A stretch of 64,000 nt of DNA from Azomonas macrocytogenes (GTDB lineage Bacteria > Pseudomonadota > Gammaproteobacteria > Pseudomonadales > Pseudomonadaceae), in the NCBI RefSeq assembly GCF_014191985.1, contig NZ_JACHXI010000001.1, positions 463,166 through 527,165 on the forward strand, in the 5' to 3' direction. The notes below the pieces were generated by a model that searched no databases, was not told the DNA's origin, and saw only the letters and a list, made by a program, of their open reading frames with translations. Positions 31,527-41,457 of the stretch are shown in pieces (the stretch's first letter is position 1; each line of letters opens with the position of its first letter). The position numbers were made by a program, and so were the translations under genes.

Positions 31527-32104
31527 CCGGTTCTCGACATTTTTCCGCTAGGCCACTGCAACAGCGCGGCGCAACCCTTGTCGTCACCTTGTTCATGCTG
31601 CTCATCATCACCTTGCTGGCCACGACCAGCATGCGCGAAGTGACCCTGGAAGCCCGCATTACCGGCAACCTGATCGAACAGAAACGCCTGAACAACGCTG
31701 CCGAATCGGCCTTGCGCGAAGGCGAGCGGCGTATCGCCAAGCTAACCAGCAAAGGCATTCTTCCAAATCTGTGCGTCGAGGACGCCGATGGCAGCACACC
31801 CTGTCTTTTCAGTGACAAGCTCACTGCAGATTCATACGCCACCAACTTCGAGGAGTCGTTCCAGTACCAGGGGTTGGATAGTTCGACAACCCTGGAGCGC
31901 AGCGCTCGCTGGTATATCCGCGAAGTCCCGCCCAGCAATCAATCTAGCTGCACCCAGAATTACCTGAACAACGCCCCGGACGAAAGCGGGAACTGTCCTG
32001 TTTTCTACGAAATCAACGCTCAAGCCTTTCAAGGCAACGCTGACTACAAGGAATGTGGCCCTGAGGCTCTCTGCCTACGCTCGGTCATCAGAGTCAGTAA
32101 TTAG
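31523..32104 (+). CDS. pilX: Minor type IV pilin assembly protein PilX
   Basis: A 193-residue protein. The N-terminus is QQRGATLVVTLFMLLIITLL, the degenerate PilX leader (no Glu5), followed by NNAAESALREGERR, typical of PilX_N. The C-terminal half contains Cys and ends in LRSVIRVSN, a beta strand seen in the family. PilX is part of the tip priming complex. Its start is inside the pilW stop (ATGA). Confidence 0.9.
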   Translation: MTGSRHFSARPLQQRGATLVVTLFMLLIITLLATTSMREVTLEARITGNLIEQKRLNNAAESALREGERRIAKLTSKGILPNLCVEDADGSTPCLFSDKLTADSYATNFEESFQYQGLDSSTTLERSARWYIREVPPSNQSSCTQNYLNNAPDESGNCPVFYEINAQAFQGNADYKECGPEALCLRSVIRVSN

Positions 32105-32124
32105 CAGCCCTGTTGGAGAACGCC

Positions 32125-35100
32125 ATGCTGCGCAAAACCCTACTCACTCTCGGCCTACTAGCCGCCGGTCGACTGACACACGCCGATATCAACCTCTCTC
32201 AGATTCCCTTGTTTGTCAGCAAGGCAGTGCCTCCGCTGAGCATGCTCGTCCTGGGCCGCGATCACACCCTGTTCTTCGAAGCCTATAACGATGCCAGCGA
32301 TATAGACGGCGATAGCGTACTGGATCTGCATTTCAAGCCGAGCATCCAGTATTACGGCCTGTTCGATTCGAATCTCTGCTACAGCCACTCGGGCGGCAGC
32401 GCTAATAGCGATCTATTTACCCCGGCCGGGACAACCTCCCAGAGTGCTCAGTGGAAATGCCCTGGCCAATGGTCCGGGAACTGGCTGAACTATGTCACCA
32501 CCAGCCGGATCGACGCACTGCGCAAGGTGCTCTATGGCGGCCACCGGGAGACCGATACCGAAACACAAACCATCCTTCGCCGCGCCTACATTCCCCAGGA
32601 CAGCCATTCCTGGGCCAAGGAGTACACCAGCCAGACCGAAGACGGCTATCTCATCAGCGACTACACCCCACTGAGCCAACCGGAGACGGGAAAACGGCAC
32701 TTCTTCGGTAATGTCACCATGGGCGCCAGCACGAACTGCAAAACACTGAGCAACTGCAGCAACCTCCCCCCCTACCTGTCGGTAGTCACCAACAGCACGG
32801 CTCGCGTCTGGGACTGGGCATCGTCCGAAAGCCCGGTTTTGAACGGCAACACACATAAAGGCTCTCGTAAAAACTACACCGTACGGGTTGAGGTGTGCAG
32901 CGACGACTATCCTAGCGCCAACAGCTCCAGCACCGATTGCAAGCGCTATTCGAACGGCCACTACAAGCCCGTAGGTCTGCTGCATGAGTTTGGCGAGGAC
33001 GGCACCATGCTGTTCGGTCTGCTGACCGGCAGCTACGACAAGAACATGTCCGGGGGCGTACTACGCAAGGTCGTCTCCCAATTCCAGGACGAAATCGACG
33101 CTCAAACGGGACGGTTCTCCTCCAACGCCACCATTGTCAAAGCCCTGAACAACCTGCGTATCCGCGACTACAACAACGGCAAGACAAGCAGTGAATATTA
33201 CAATGACAAGATAAGTAACCAACCCTACAAAATCTACTACCGCACCGGCATCATGGAGGAAGGCCACTATGTGGATTGGGGCAACCCGATCGGCGAAATG
33301 ATGTACGAGACGCTGCGCTACTTCGCCGGCAAAAAATCGCCTACCGAGGCCTTCAAGGTCAGCGGCTCCAGCACTCAAGACAGTGCCGTCGGCCTGACAT
33401 CCGCCACCTGGGACGACCCCTACGCCAGCAACAGCGCCGCCAAGGCCAAGTGGTGCGCCAAGCCCAACATGCTGGTGATGAGCAACCTGAACGTTTCCTA
33501 CGATTCCGACCAGTTGCCCGGGAGTGCATTCGGATCATTCAGCGGAGATCTCGATAAACTGAATGTCAGCACGCAGGCAGATAAGATCACTACTTTCGAA
33601 TCCAGTGTGCCGGGCCTACGCTTCATCGGGGCGGTTGGCGACAACGAGGACTATGCCCCGACGGCCAAACAGGTCACCACACTCGGCAATATCCGCGGCC
33701 TGTCGCCGGAAGAGCCGACCAAGCAGGGTAGCTACTATTCTGCCTCTATCGCCCGCTACGGCAGCACGACCGACTTGAGAAGCTCCACATCCGGCGACCA
33801 GACCACGGATACCTATGTCGTGGCCCTGGCCTCTCCCCTGCCGAAATTCGAATTCACAGTAGGTGAAAATACAATTTCCCTGGTGCCATTCGCAAAAACG
33901 ATCAAGGGGCAAGGCGCCGATCGCACCAAGGATCAGTACCAGCCCACCGACCCCATCGCCGATCTCTATGTCGAGGAGTACTCCGCCACCGGAGCGAAGT
34001 TCCGCGTCAACTTCGAGGCGGACGAGCAAGGTAGCGACTTCGACACCGATGTCATGGTGACCTATGAGATCAAGATCTTGGAGGGCAAGCTGATTGTCCA
34101 AGTCACTCCAACCGCTGAGTCCACCGGCAGCAACCAGAACCTGGGCTACGTGATATCCGGTACGGATCGCGACGGTGTCTACCTTGTGGTGCAGGACAAG
34201 AACACAAGCCTTAATTATTTCCTCAATGTGCCGCCGGACCAAAATGCGGGTTACTGCAACCCAACCCCCTCTCAGAAGGGTGACCCTACCTCCTTTCCGG
34301 CAGGTTGCGCCAAGCTGCCCTGGATCAACGGGACGGGAAAGCTCAACGGGCAGCCGGCAAATACCAGCACTCAAGCCTTCATCCCCAGCCAAACGCCTGC
34401 CGCCACAACCCTGAACAACCCTCTCTGGTACGCGGCCAAATACGGTATCGCCGGACGAGACACCACCACCATCGACGGCGACCCTGACAACTACTTTCTG
34501 GTCACTAACGCCCTGACCCTGAAGGAGCAATTGAGAAGCGCCTTCAACAAAATCCTGCAGAACAATGCCTCGGTCAACAGCCCGTCGGTGGACCGCAGTA
34601 GCGCTACCACCGATGACACAGCCTATGTCTATCGCACGGATTTCGATATTGACGACTGGACCGGAGACTTGATCAAGCAGAAGCAAATCTCTACCAGCAC
34701 TGGCATTGCCAGCAGCACCGTTTGGAAAGCCAGTGAAAATATCCCTATCCCAATCTCCAGAAAAATCTGGATGGCCGACGACACGAATAGTGAATTGGTC
34801 CCGTTCGAGTGGGACAACCTGCAGGACAAGACTTTCAAGGGGCAGAATCTCCAGACGGCCCTGAACAAGGCAAGCCCGGATGCCGTCAATACCGATGGAT
34901 ACGGCGAGGCTCGAGTTGCCTTCGTGCGTGGCAGCTGCCAGGGAATCAGCGGCTGTACGACCTTTCGGAGTCGCACCTCGATACTGGGCGATATCATTGA
35001 CTCATCGCCGGCACTGGTAAAAAACGCGCAATACCTGGCCTATCGCGCCGGGGCTCTGGATGGCGGAACACCATCCTATATAACCTTCCAGAACGCCATA

Positions 35101-36585
35101 AAAAACCGTACGCCCATGGTTTACGTAGGAGCCAACGACGGCATGCTGCATGGATTCAATGCCAATACCGGCGTTGAAGCCTTCGCCTTCGTGCCTACGC
35201 CGGTGATCGAAAACCTCAACCTGCTGACATCTACAGAATATGGTGGCGAATCAGGCAACCATCAGTATTACGTGAACGGCACCCCTACCGTTGCCGATGT
35301 CTACTTTGGCAACGCATGGCATACCGTCCTGGTTGGCAGCCTGGGTGCTGGAGGACGAGGTGTCTTCGCACTCGATATTACCGACCCCGCCGCGCCTGAA
35401 TTGCTCTGGGAGTTCACCAGCGACAACGATGCCGATATGGGATACAGCATTCCAAAACCGGAAATTACCCGTTTGCACAGTGGTCAGTGGGCTGCGCTGG
35501 TCCCCAATGGCTACAACAGTTCGGCAAACAAAGCCGTCCTGTTTGCACTTGATATCGAAACAGGGGAGATCATCAGCAAGCTGGCTGCCCAAACCGATCC
35601 GGACGACACCTATACGGATGCCAGCAACGGACTTTCGAATATCCGGACGGCAGATTTCAACAGCGATGGCATAACCGATTATGTTTACGCAGGGGATCTG
35701 TTAGGCAACCTCTGGCGCTTCGACCTGTACGACCCGACTGTCACCATCACGTTTGGCAAATGCACCGAAAATTGCTCGGCTATCAAGGATCAGTTCCGGG
35801 TGTCCTTCGGCGGCAAACCGCTCTATGTTGCCAAGGATGGCGAAGGCAAGCGCCAGCCTATCAGCGCCGCCCCGACGTTGATCCGGCACCCGCTGCTGAC
35901 CGGCTATCTGGTAGCGTTCGGCACAGGTCGATACCTGACCCTTCCAGACAAGGCGAGCACCCAGACTCAAAGTCTCTATGGCATATGGGATCTACAGACC
36001 GCAGGCCAGGATACAAGCGAGGACGATACCGACAAGAGTCGCAGTAATTTGAGTGAATCGACGCTGAGTGCGGCTCCAAATGACAACACCAGGCGCCTGA
36101 TCACTGGAAAATCCATTACCTGGTACAAGCCTGATACTACCGACCTTGGTGATCCGGATGCCGTGAAGACCTGGGGCTGGTATATGGACCTCAAGGTGGA
36201 CGATAGCGCCGATGGTGAGCGACTCATCAACAACATGGCCTTGTACGGTAGCGGACTCATTTTTTCTACAGTCATACCGGACTCGGATATCTGCACAGCG
36301 AACCTCAAAGGCTTCACCTATGCCATCAATCTAGCTGGTGAACGTACGACCTACGACGTGTTTGATTTGAACAACGACGGCATCGTGAATTACCTGGACG
36401 GCCTCAATGGCGAGGTTGTTTCCGGCTATGAAACCCCTGCTGGCGGTTTCACCATTAGCAACACCCGCCAGTACTACACCGATGGCACCTCCAAAAAACT
36501 CTCTGCAGGCAACCAAGCCAACGGTCGCCAAAGCTGGCGTCTGCTGCCGGCCGCCAGCAGCGACGAGAGCGATCCTGAAAAATGA
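32125..36585 (+). CDS. pilY1: Type IV pilus tip-associated protein PilY1
   Basis: A 1486-residue secreted protein; GGAG at 32115 supports the ATG at 32125. A signal peptide (cleavage near THAD) precedes a large N-terminal half with EAYNDASDIDGDSVLDLH, possibly Ca-binding, and NMLVMSNLNVSYDSDQLPG, which looks vWA-like. The C-terminal half is the PilC beta-propeller, with the Ca site DFNSDGITDYVYAGD and a later DLNNDGIVNY. It is longer than P. aeruginosa PilY1 (about 1160 residues). PilY1 works in pilus extension, adhesion and surface sensing. No pilY2 lies between it and pilE. Confidence 0.93.
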   Translation: MLRKTLLTLGLLAAGRLTHADINLSQIPLFVSKAVPPLSMLVLGRDHTLFFEAYNDASDIDGDSVLDLHFKPSIQYYGLFDSNLCYSHSGGSANSDLFTPAGTTSQSAQWKCPGQWSGNWLNYVTTSRIDALRKVLYGGHRETDTETQTILRRAYIPQDSHSWAKEYTSQTEDGYLISDYTPLSQPETGKRHFFGNVTMGASTNCKTLSNCSNLPPYLSVVTNSTARVWDWASSESPVLNGNTHKGSRKNYTVRVEVCSDDYPSANSSSTDCKRYSNGHYKPVGLLHEFGEDGTMLFGLLTGSYDKNMSGGVLRKVVSQFQDEIDAQTGRFSSNATIVKALNNLRIRDYNNGKTSSEYYNDKISNQPYKIYYRTGIMEEGHYVDWGNPIGEMMYETLRYFAGKKSPTEAFKVSGSSTQDSAVGLTSATWDDPYASNSAAKAKWCAKPNMLVMSNLNVSYDSDQLPGSAFGSFSGDLDKLNVSTQADKITTFESSVPGLRFIGAVGDNEDYAPTAKQVTTLGNIRGLSPEEPTKQGSYYSASIARYGSTTDLRSSTSGDQTTDTYVVALASPLPKFEFTVGENTISLVPFAKTIKGQGADRTKDQYQPTDPIADLYVEEYSATGAKFRVNFEADEQGSDFDTDVMVTYEIKILEGKLIVQVTPTAESTGSNQNLGYVISGTDRDGVYLVVQDKNTSLNYFLNVPPDQNAGYCNPTPSQKGDPTSFPAGCAKLPWINGTGKLNGQPANTSTQAFIPSQTPAATTLNNPLWYAAKYGIAGRDTTTIDGDPDNYFLVTNALTLKEQLRSAFNKILQNNASVNSPSVDRSSATTDDTAYVYRTDFDIDDWTGDLIKQKQISTSTGIASSTVWKASENIPIPISRKIWMADDTNSELVPFEWDNLQDKTFKGQNLQTALNKASPDAVNTDGYGEARVAFVRGSCQGISGCTTFRSRTSILGDIIDSSPALVKNAQYLAYRAGALDGGTPSYITFQNAIKNRTPMVYVGANDGMLHGFNANTGVEAFAFVPTPVIENLNLLTSTEYGGESGNHQYYVNGTPTVADVYFGNAWHTVLVGSLGAGGRGVFALDITDPAAPELLWEFTSDNDADMGYSIPKPEITRLHSGQWAALVPNGYNSSANKAVLFALDIETGEIISKLAAQTDPDDTYTDASNGLSNIRTADFNSDGITDYVYAGDLLGNLWRFDLYDPTVTITFGKCTENCSAIKDQFRVSFGGKPLYVAKDGEGKRQPISAAPTLIRHPLLTGYLVAFGTGRYLTLPDKASTQTQSLYGIWDLQTAGQDTSEDDTDKSRSNLSESTLSAAPNDNTRRLITGKSITWYKPDTTDLGDPDAVKTWGWYMDLKVDDSADGERLINNMALYGSGLIFSTVIPDSDICTANLKGFTYAINLAGERTTYDVFDLNNDGIVNYLDGLNGEVVSGYETPAGGFTISNTRQYYTDGTSKKLSAGNQANGRQSWRLLPAASSDESDPEK

Positions 36586-36989
36586 AAAGCAGACACCAGC
36601 AGGGATTCACCCTGATCGAAGTGGTCATCGTCACAGTGATCATCGGGATCCTGGCGGCCATTGCCTATCCGAACTATCAGGAATACATCTTGCGCGGCAA
36701 TCGTACCGAGGGCATGGCGTTGTTGAACGAGGCGGCCGCCCGGCAGGAGCGCTACTTTGCTCAGAACGGCACCTATGCCGATACCGTTGCCAAGCTGAAC
36801 ATGCCGGAAGACTCGTCCAACAAGCTCTACAAACTGAGCATCAAGGACGTCTCGGCCAACACTTATACACTCACCGCCACCGCCCAGAATGCCCAGGCTC
36901 ACGACAGCAAGTGCGCAAACCTCGGGCTGGATGAAGCTGGCGCGCGGAGCGAAACGGGCTCGGCGACCGTAAACGAATGCTGGAAATGA
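36582..36989 (+). CDS. pilE: Minor type IV pilin PilE
   Basis: A 135-residue pilin with leader HQQGFTLIEVVIVTVIIGIL (Gly-1, Phe1, Glu5). The following NYQEYILRGNRTEGMALLNE helix is characteristic of PilE. Two C-terminal Cys (about 112 and 134) likely form the D-region disulfide. PilE bridges the tip complex to the major pilin fibre. It overlaps pilY1 by 4 bases. ispH, which follows in P. aeruginosa, is not here. Confidence 0.92.
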   Translation: MKSRHQQGFTLIEVVIVTVIIGILAAIAYPNYQEYILRGNRTEGMALLNEAAARQERYFAQNGTYADTVAKLNMPEDSSNKLYKLSIKDVSANTYTLTATAQNAQAHDSKCANLGLDEAGARSETGSATVNECWK

Positions 36990-37415
36990 AAGGTCCGCTG
37001 CGCTTTCTCCACCCGGTGAAGCGCAACCTGCCGCTGGTGTTCCACAGCCGATATGGCGGGTTTCATTTGCCTCATCGGCTGCTTCTCTCGTGCAAATACT
37101 CAAGGAAACCGGAGCGCTGCGAAGAGCATCATGGCCTGCCGCTCGCTCGGTCTTGCTCTCGCTGCAACAATTTCCTCGCCCGTCACTGAACACTCGGTCC
37201 TCCCTGCCGCTCAGATACAAGGCCCTCCGCAGGAGGCTGCCTGGCAGTGACATGGCGACGAACCCGCTGGCTTGAACCAGCTACTCCAGCAGATTCGGCT
37301 CGAGACATCATTGCCCGAAGCACCTTTTCGCGGAACCTTGATCGTCCGAACTTGACTTAATCAACCGGCCATCCAAGCCCGTACGCTTCATATCCGTAAA
37401 ATAAGGAGATTTTCG
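36990..37415. other. 426-base intergenic region between pilE and the cytochrome gene
   Basis: I recognise no gene. A loose GCGCTT/AAGCGC pairing sits just after pilE and CCTCC/GGAGG pairs near 37221-37233, neither with a T-tract. Short open frames here show no known motif. It may mark a synteny breakpoint, since the gene normally following pilE is absent. Confidence 0.5.
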
Positions 37416-37940
37416 GTGATCACCGATTCATACCAGCGCTATGGCGCCCTGAGCCGCTTCTTTCACTGGACGATGGCGCTACTGATCCTGCATCAGTTCT
37501 TCAGATTCACCGAACGGATCGGCAATGGCGAGCACTGGCTGGCAAGGCTTTCCGGCACCTGGCACGTTTCGCTGGGGTTGCTGATTCTGGTGCTGGCCAT
37601 ATTGCGCCTGCTATGGGCCCTGAATCAGTTCGAATACCGTCCGCGCTATCCGCGCACCACCCAGACGGCCGTGAGGATCGGTCATGGATTGCTGTACCTG
37701 TGCATGTTGCTGATGCCTTTCACCGGAATCATGTACATGCTGAGCAAAGGGCATGGATTGTATTTTTTCGATGTAGAGCTGATTGCCAAAAGCAAACAAG
37801 GCGTGTCGGCACTGAGCGGGATCGGTAACCTGCACACGCCGATAGCCTGGTGTTTTCTGGGGCTGGTGACCGGGCATGTACTGCTGGCGCTTTATCACCA
37901 GTTCATCATGAAGGATGGCACACTCAAGCGCATGGCCTGA
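37416..37940 (+). CDS. Cytochrome b561 family protein
   Basis: A 174-residue membrane protein with four hydrophobic helices and paired histidines: LSRFFHWTMALLILHQF (helix 1), TWHVSLGLLIL (helix 2), RIGHGLLYLCML (helix 3) and HTPIAWCFLGLVTGHVLLALYH (helix 4). This is the di-heme b561/YodB pattern. Such proteins transfer electrons across the inner membrane, e.g. superoxide to ubiquinone in E. coli CybB. A TAAGGAG site lies 8 bases before the start codon at 37416. Confidence 0.9.
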   Translation: MITDSYQRYGALSRFFHWTMALLILHQFFRFTERIGNGEHWLARLSGTWHVSLGLLILVLAILRLLWALNQFEYRPRYPRTTQTAVRIGHGLLYLCMLLMPFTGIMYMLSKGHGLYFFDVELIAKSKQGVSALSGIGNLHTPIAWCFLGLVTGHVLLALYHQFIMKDGTLKRMA

Positions 37941-38030
37941 TTTTCCCGGGTATTCGAGAAACCCTGTTCACCACGGCTCCCCGGCAGGTCGCTTCCGAAG
38001 CGTGGAGCCGCTTGCCAAGAACTGTCGATA

Positions 38031-38807
38031 CTACCAGTAGTTCTCCACCGCCACCTGCCCCGGTCGCCGTACCAGGCTGAGGTTGAGGTCGCGAGCTTTC
38101 AGCAATGCCCTGGTGTCCTCGATCATCTGTGGATTACCGCAAAGCATGATGCGTGAATGCTCGGGCTCCAGCGTCAATCCGGCGGCATGTTCCAGTTCGC
38201 CATTCTCGATCAGGGTGGTGATGCGCCCATACAGCGTGCCGGGTACTTTCTCGCGGGTAACCACCGGGATAAAGGTCAGCCTGTCGCCCAACCCTTCCAG
38301 ATACTCCCGCTGGGGTAGCTCATCGATCAGTTTCCGGTAGGCCAATTCACGGGATTCGCGCACGCTATAGACCAGCAGGATGCGTTCGAACCGCTCCCAC
38401 GCCTCGAAATCCTGCAGGATGGAGAGAAAAGGTGCGACGCCAGTGCCGGTAGCCAGCAGCCAGAGGTCGCGACCATCGGGAAAACGGTCAAGGGTGAGAA
38501 AACCGAACGCCTGCTTGTCCACCAACAACTCAGCGCCAGGTTGGAGCCGACTCAGTTCGCTAGTGAACTCGCCGCCCGGCACCACGATGGAAAAGAAATC
38601 GAGGAATTCATCGTGCGGTGCCGAAACCATCGAATAGGCGCGCCAGACGATACTGCCGCTGGCCTTGCGCACGCCCAGGCGGGCGAATTGTCCGGCGCGA
38701 AAACGAAACCCCGGATCACGCGTGGTACGCAGCGTGAACAGGTTGGGCGTCAGTGTCTCGACTTCGAGCAGGCGTTGACGGGTGAACTTCTCTTCGCTGG
38801 CAGTCAT
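38031..38807 (-). CDS. fpr: Ferredoxin-NADP+ reductase Fpr
   Basis: A 258-residue flavoprotein. The FAD-binding motif is WRAYSMVSAP, the NADP-binding motif GTGVAPFLSILQDFEAW, and the chain ends in VENYW, the bacterial subclass I/II Fpr tail with aromatic terminus. It shuttles electrons between NADPH and ferredoxin or flavodoxin, often under oxidative stress. It is divergent from rlmG. Confidence 0.94.
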   Translation of the reverse strand: MTASEEKFTRQRLLEVETLTPNLFTLRTTRDPGFRFRAGQFARLGVRKASGSIVWRAYSMVSAPHDEFLDFFSIVVPGGEFTSELSRLQPGAELLVDKQAFGFLTLDRFPDGRDLWLLATGTGVAPFLSILQDFEAWERFERILLVYSVRESRELAYRKLIDELPQREYLEGLGDRLTFIPVVTREKVPGTLYGRITTLIENGELEHAAGLTLEPEHSRIMLCGNPQMIEDTRALLKARDLNLSLVRRPGQVAVENYW

Positions 38808-38913
38808 ACTTGCTTGGCTCCTTGCGCAGAATGCTTCCGGGTCGTCGCGCCATCCGGCACGCTATCGGCCCATTGATACTCCTTTCCGACGCCAACGAAC
38901 ACTGCCAGTTTCC

Positions 38914-40038
38914 ATGCCGACTCTCGATACGCCTTTTGCCCACCTCGATCTGCTGCGCCAGCCCGAGCAACCCAACGAGCCGTTGCAGGCCTTCGATGCC
39001 GCCGACGAATACCTGCTTGGGCAGGTATACGAGCAAGGTATCGCGCCGGATACACGGATACTGCTGCTCAACGATAGCTTCGGCACTCTTGCCTGCTCAT
39101 TGGCCAGCCATGCACAGGTGACCGGCAGCGGCGACTCGCACCTCGGCTATCTGGCTCTGCAGAAAAATCTCGCGCGCAACCGCCTGGCAGTAGCGAACGT
39201 CGACTTCGTACCAGCCAATGCAATCGCGCAGGGTCCCTTCGATTTGGTGCTGATCCGTATACCCAAGACGCTGGCGTTACTGGAGGAACAACTGATCCGC
39301 CTGCATGGCCGACTCGCACCCGGTGCGCGGGTGATCGCAGCGGCGATGGTCAAGCACCTGCCACGCGCGGCGGGAGATCTGCTGGAACGCTATATCGGCC
39401 CGGTTCGGGCCTCGCTGGCGATGAAGAAAGCCAGGCTGCTGTTCGTCACGCCCGAACCGAAACCTGTTCCCGCCTCACCCTACCCGACCCGCTATCGACT
39501 GGATGTACCGGCCATCGAGCTAGTCAACCATGCCAACCTGTTCTGCCGCGAAGGTTTGGATATCGGTACTCGTGTGTTTCTTGCGCATCTGCCGCGTGAT
39601 ACGTGTAAACAACGCGTGGCCGATCTTGGCTGCGGCAACGGCGTGCTGGGTATAGCCCATGCTCTGCACAATCCCGACGCCGAACTGACGCTGGTAGACG
39701 AAAGCTACATGGCCGTGCAGTCAGCGCAGGAAAACTGGCAGGCGCTGCTGGGTGAGCGCTCGGTGGATATCCGCGCCGGCGATGGCCTTGCCGAACAGCC
39801 GACGGGCTCGCTGGATCTGGTGCTGTGCAACCCACCGTTCCATCAGCAACAGGTGATCGGCGACTTTCTCGCCTGGCGCATGTTCCAGCAGGCCCGCACC
39901 GCGCTGGTTCCGGGTGGCGCGTTATGGATCGTCGGCAATCGTCACCTGGGTTACCATGCCAAGCTCAAGCGGCTGTTTCGCCAGGTTGAGCAAATGGCTG
40001 CCACGCCCAAGTTCGTAATTCTGCGGGCCTTGAAGTAG
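38914..40038 (+). CDS. rlmG: 23S rRNA (G1835-N2)-methyltransferase RlmG
   Basis: A 374-residue double methyltransferase-fold protein of the RsmC/RlmG type. The C-terminal domain has the SAM motif VADLGCGNGVLG and the catalytic NPPFHQQ. The N-terminal domain is a degenerate methyltransferase fold. The ATG at 38914 matches the family start; the frame is open further upstream without homology. It modifies guanine 1835 in 23S rRNA. Confidence 0.9.
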   Translation: MPTLDTPFAHLDLLRQPEQPNEPLQAFDAADEYLLGQVYEQGIAPDTRILLLNDSFGTLACSLASHAQVTGSGDSHLGYLALQKNLARNRLAVANVDFVPANAIAQGPFDLVLIRIPKTLALLEEQLIRLHGRLAPGARVIAAAMVKHLPRAAGDLLERYIGPVRASLAMKKARLLFVTPEPKPVPASPYPTRYRLDVPAIELVNHANLFCREGLDIGTRVFLAHLPRDTCKQRVADLGCGNGVLGIAHALHNPDAELTLVDESYMAVQSAQENWQALLGERSVDIRAGDGLAEQPTGSLDLVLCNPPFHQQQVIGDFLAWRMFQQARTALVPGGALWIVGNRHLGYHAKLKRLFRQVEQMAATPKFVILRALK

Positions 40039-40131
40039 CCATGCGTCAAAAAGGCTCCTTGACGCCAACCCGTTGAAAAGTTCAATTTTATCCATTTGAA
40101 TTCTTCGATTCAGCTAAATCGAAAATAAAGG

Positions 40132-40159
40132 TTTACGTAACTCATAAATAGAGTAGAGT
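40132..40159 (+). promoter_or_regulatory. Candidate promoter of the cold-shock gene
   Basis: TTTACG (40132-40137) and TAGAGT (40154-40159) are spaced by 16 bases in an AT-rich stretch. This would give a leader of about 125 bases, in keeping with the long 5' untranslated regions of csp genes. Confidence 0.35.
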
Positions 40160-40292
40160 GTTTTCGCTGATTGCAATTGTCATTTCGATACTGACTTGAT
40201 GTTCTTCATCTCCTCGTTTCGTTTTACTTCTGCATTACAGTTTCGGCCTGACTGAATCAGCGCCGTAATTTTTTCCAACCTGGAGAAGCATC

Positions 40293-40502
40293 ATGTCCGA
40301 ACGCAAAAGTGGCACAGTCAAATGGTTCAACGATGAAAAAGGTTTCGGCTTCATCACTCCCCAAGAAGGCCCGGATCTTTTCGTCCATTACCGCTCGATC
40401 GAGAGCGCAGGCTTCAAAAGCCTGAAAGAAGGCCAAGCGGTCACCTTCCTCGTAGTGAAGGGCCAAAAAGGCCTGCAGGCAGATCAAGTACAGATCGCCT
40501 GA
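40293..40502 (+). CDS. Cold-shock protein (CspA family)
   Basis: A 69-residue single cold-shock domain. RNP1 is KGFGFI and RNP2 is LFVHY (usual VFVHF). It begins [13 protein letters not shown]. These proteins bind single-stranded RNA and DNA and melt secondary structure. A GGAG ribosome-binding site lies 8 bases upstream. Whether it is cold-induced cannot be read from the sequence. Confidence 0.96.
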   Translation: MSERKSGTVKWFNDEKGFGFITPQEGPDLFVHYRSIESAGFKSLKEGQAVTFLVVKGQKGLQADQVQIA

Positions 40503-40515
40503 TCGCTTTGCTAAG

Positions 40516-40546
40516 AAAAGCCCCGTTCAACGGGGCTTTTTTATTG
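40516..40546 (+). terminator. Intrinsic terminator of the cold-shock gene
   Basis: AAAAGCCCCG (40516-40525) pairs perfectly with CGGGGCTTTT (40531-40540) around a TTCAA loop, followed by more T residues. Confidence 0.95.
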
Positions 40547-40683
40547 CCTGCAATTCAAGCCAAAGCTGTTTTCCAGCGGACGTGCCCGGATATTTCTTCG
40601 TGCTCTTTCGAGCAACTCCTGTTTGAAAATCATTCATTCAATTTCTGTCGTCAAAGAAATATCCACTATGGAAAAACGTCCCC

Positions 40684-41364
40684 ATGTCGGGCTACAAGAT
40701 CAGGCACCAGGATATTACGATCGGAACTATGCAGTTCAATATCTGCTCGCTTCTCGATCACGAGCAATACCATGACCCCGACGGCGCGGCAGAGCGCCTG
40801 GGTATTTCCCCGGAAAGCTGGCCTCTATTCGGACAGCTATGGCCGTCGAGCTTCGTGCTGGCCAAAACCATGCAGACGATGGATCTGCACGGCAAACGTA
40901 TTCTCGAACTCGGTGCCGGCCTGGCGTTGGCCAGCTTGGTTGTGCACCGGCGCGGCGGTAATATGACCGTGAGCGACTTCCATCCGCTGATCCCGGTTTT
41001 TCTTGAAGAGAATCTGCGGCTGAATGATCTTGGGCCGATCAAGTATCAAGCTGCCGACTGGTCGAAATCCAATACAGAGCTGGGTCAGTTCGATCTGATC
41101 ATCGGCAGCGACATCATCTACGATCATGGCCATCCGGCGCTCCTGGCCAATTTCATCGACTTGCACTCGGCTGAATGCGTCGAGGTGCTTATCATCGATC
41201 CGAATCGACGTCACAAAGCGAAGTTTTGCCAGGAAATGGAGGAACTGGAATATAGCGCGCAGATAAGCTGTGCCAATTGCACGCTGGACAATGGCGAGGC
41301 TTTCAAGGGATCGCTGCTACATTTTACGCGTGACGATGCCATGCTTCCCTGCGTTATCGCTTGA
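40684..41364 (+). CDS. METTL21-like class I SAM methyltransferase
   Basis: A 226-residue methyltransferase. The SAM motif is ILELGAGLALASLVVHRRG (about residues 73-91), the acidic end of strand 2 is VSDFHP, and FDLIIGSDIIYD replaces the usual motif IV. This is the methyltransferase-16 family pattern, which in eukaryotes includes protein-lysine methyltransferases with a D-[VIL]-[IVL]-Y motif. The substrate is unknown. It stands alone behind the csp terminator, with GGAAAA 9 bases before the ATG. Confidence 0.75.
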   Translation: MSGYKIRHQDITIGTMQFNICSLLDHEQYHDPDGAAERLGISPESWPLFGQLWPSSFVLAKTMQTMDLHGKRILELGAGLALASLVVHRRGGNMTVSDFHPLIPVFLEENLRLNDLGPIKYQAADWSKSNTELGQFDLIIGSDIIYDHGHPALLANFIDLHSAECVEVLIIDPNRRHKAKFCQEMEELEYSAQISCANCTLDNGEAFKGSLLHFTRDDAMLPCVIA

Positions 41365-41457
41365 AAATCTTTCGGGGTCGGTTAGCCAGCCCGACTCCGA
41401 AACATCCGGTTACCTGCATGCTATCCTGACCAGCCATCTCCTTCCCGGCGCTCTCTC

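Noticed and set aside
36990..37415. Small plus-strand frame (37053-37250) after pilE as a possible gene
   Set aside because: No ribosome-binding site, no hydrophobic or conserved pattern, and it overlaps frames on both strands equally.
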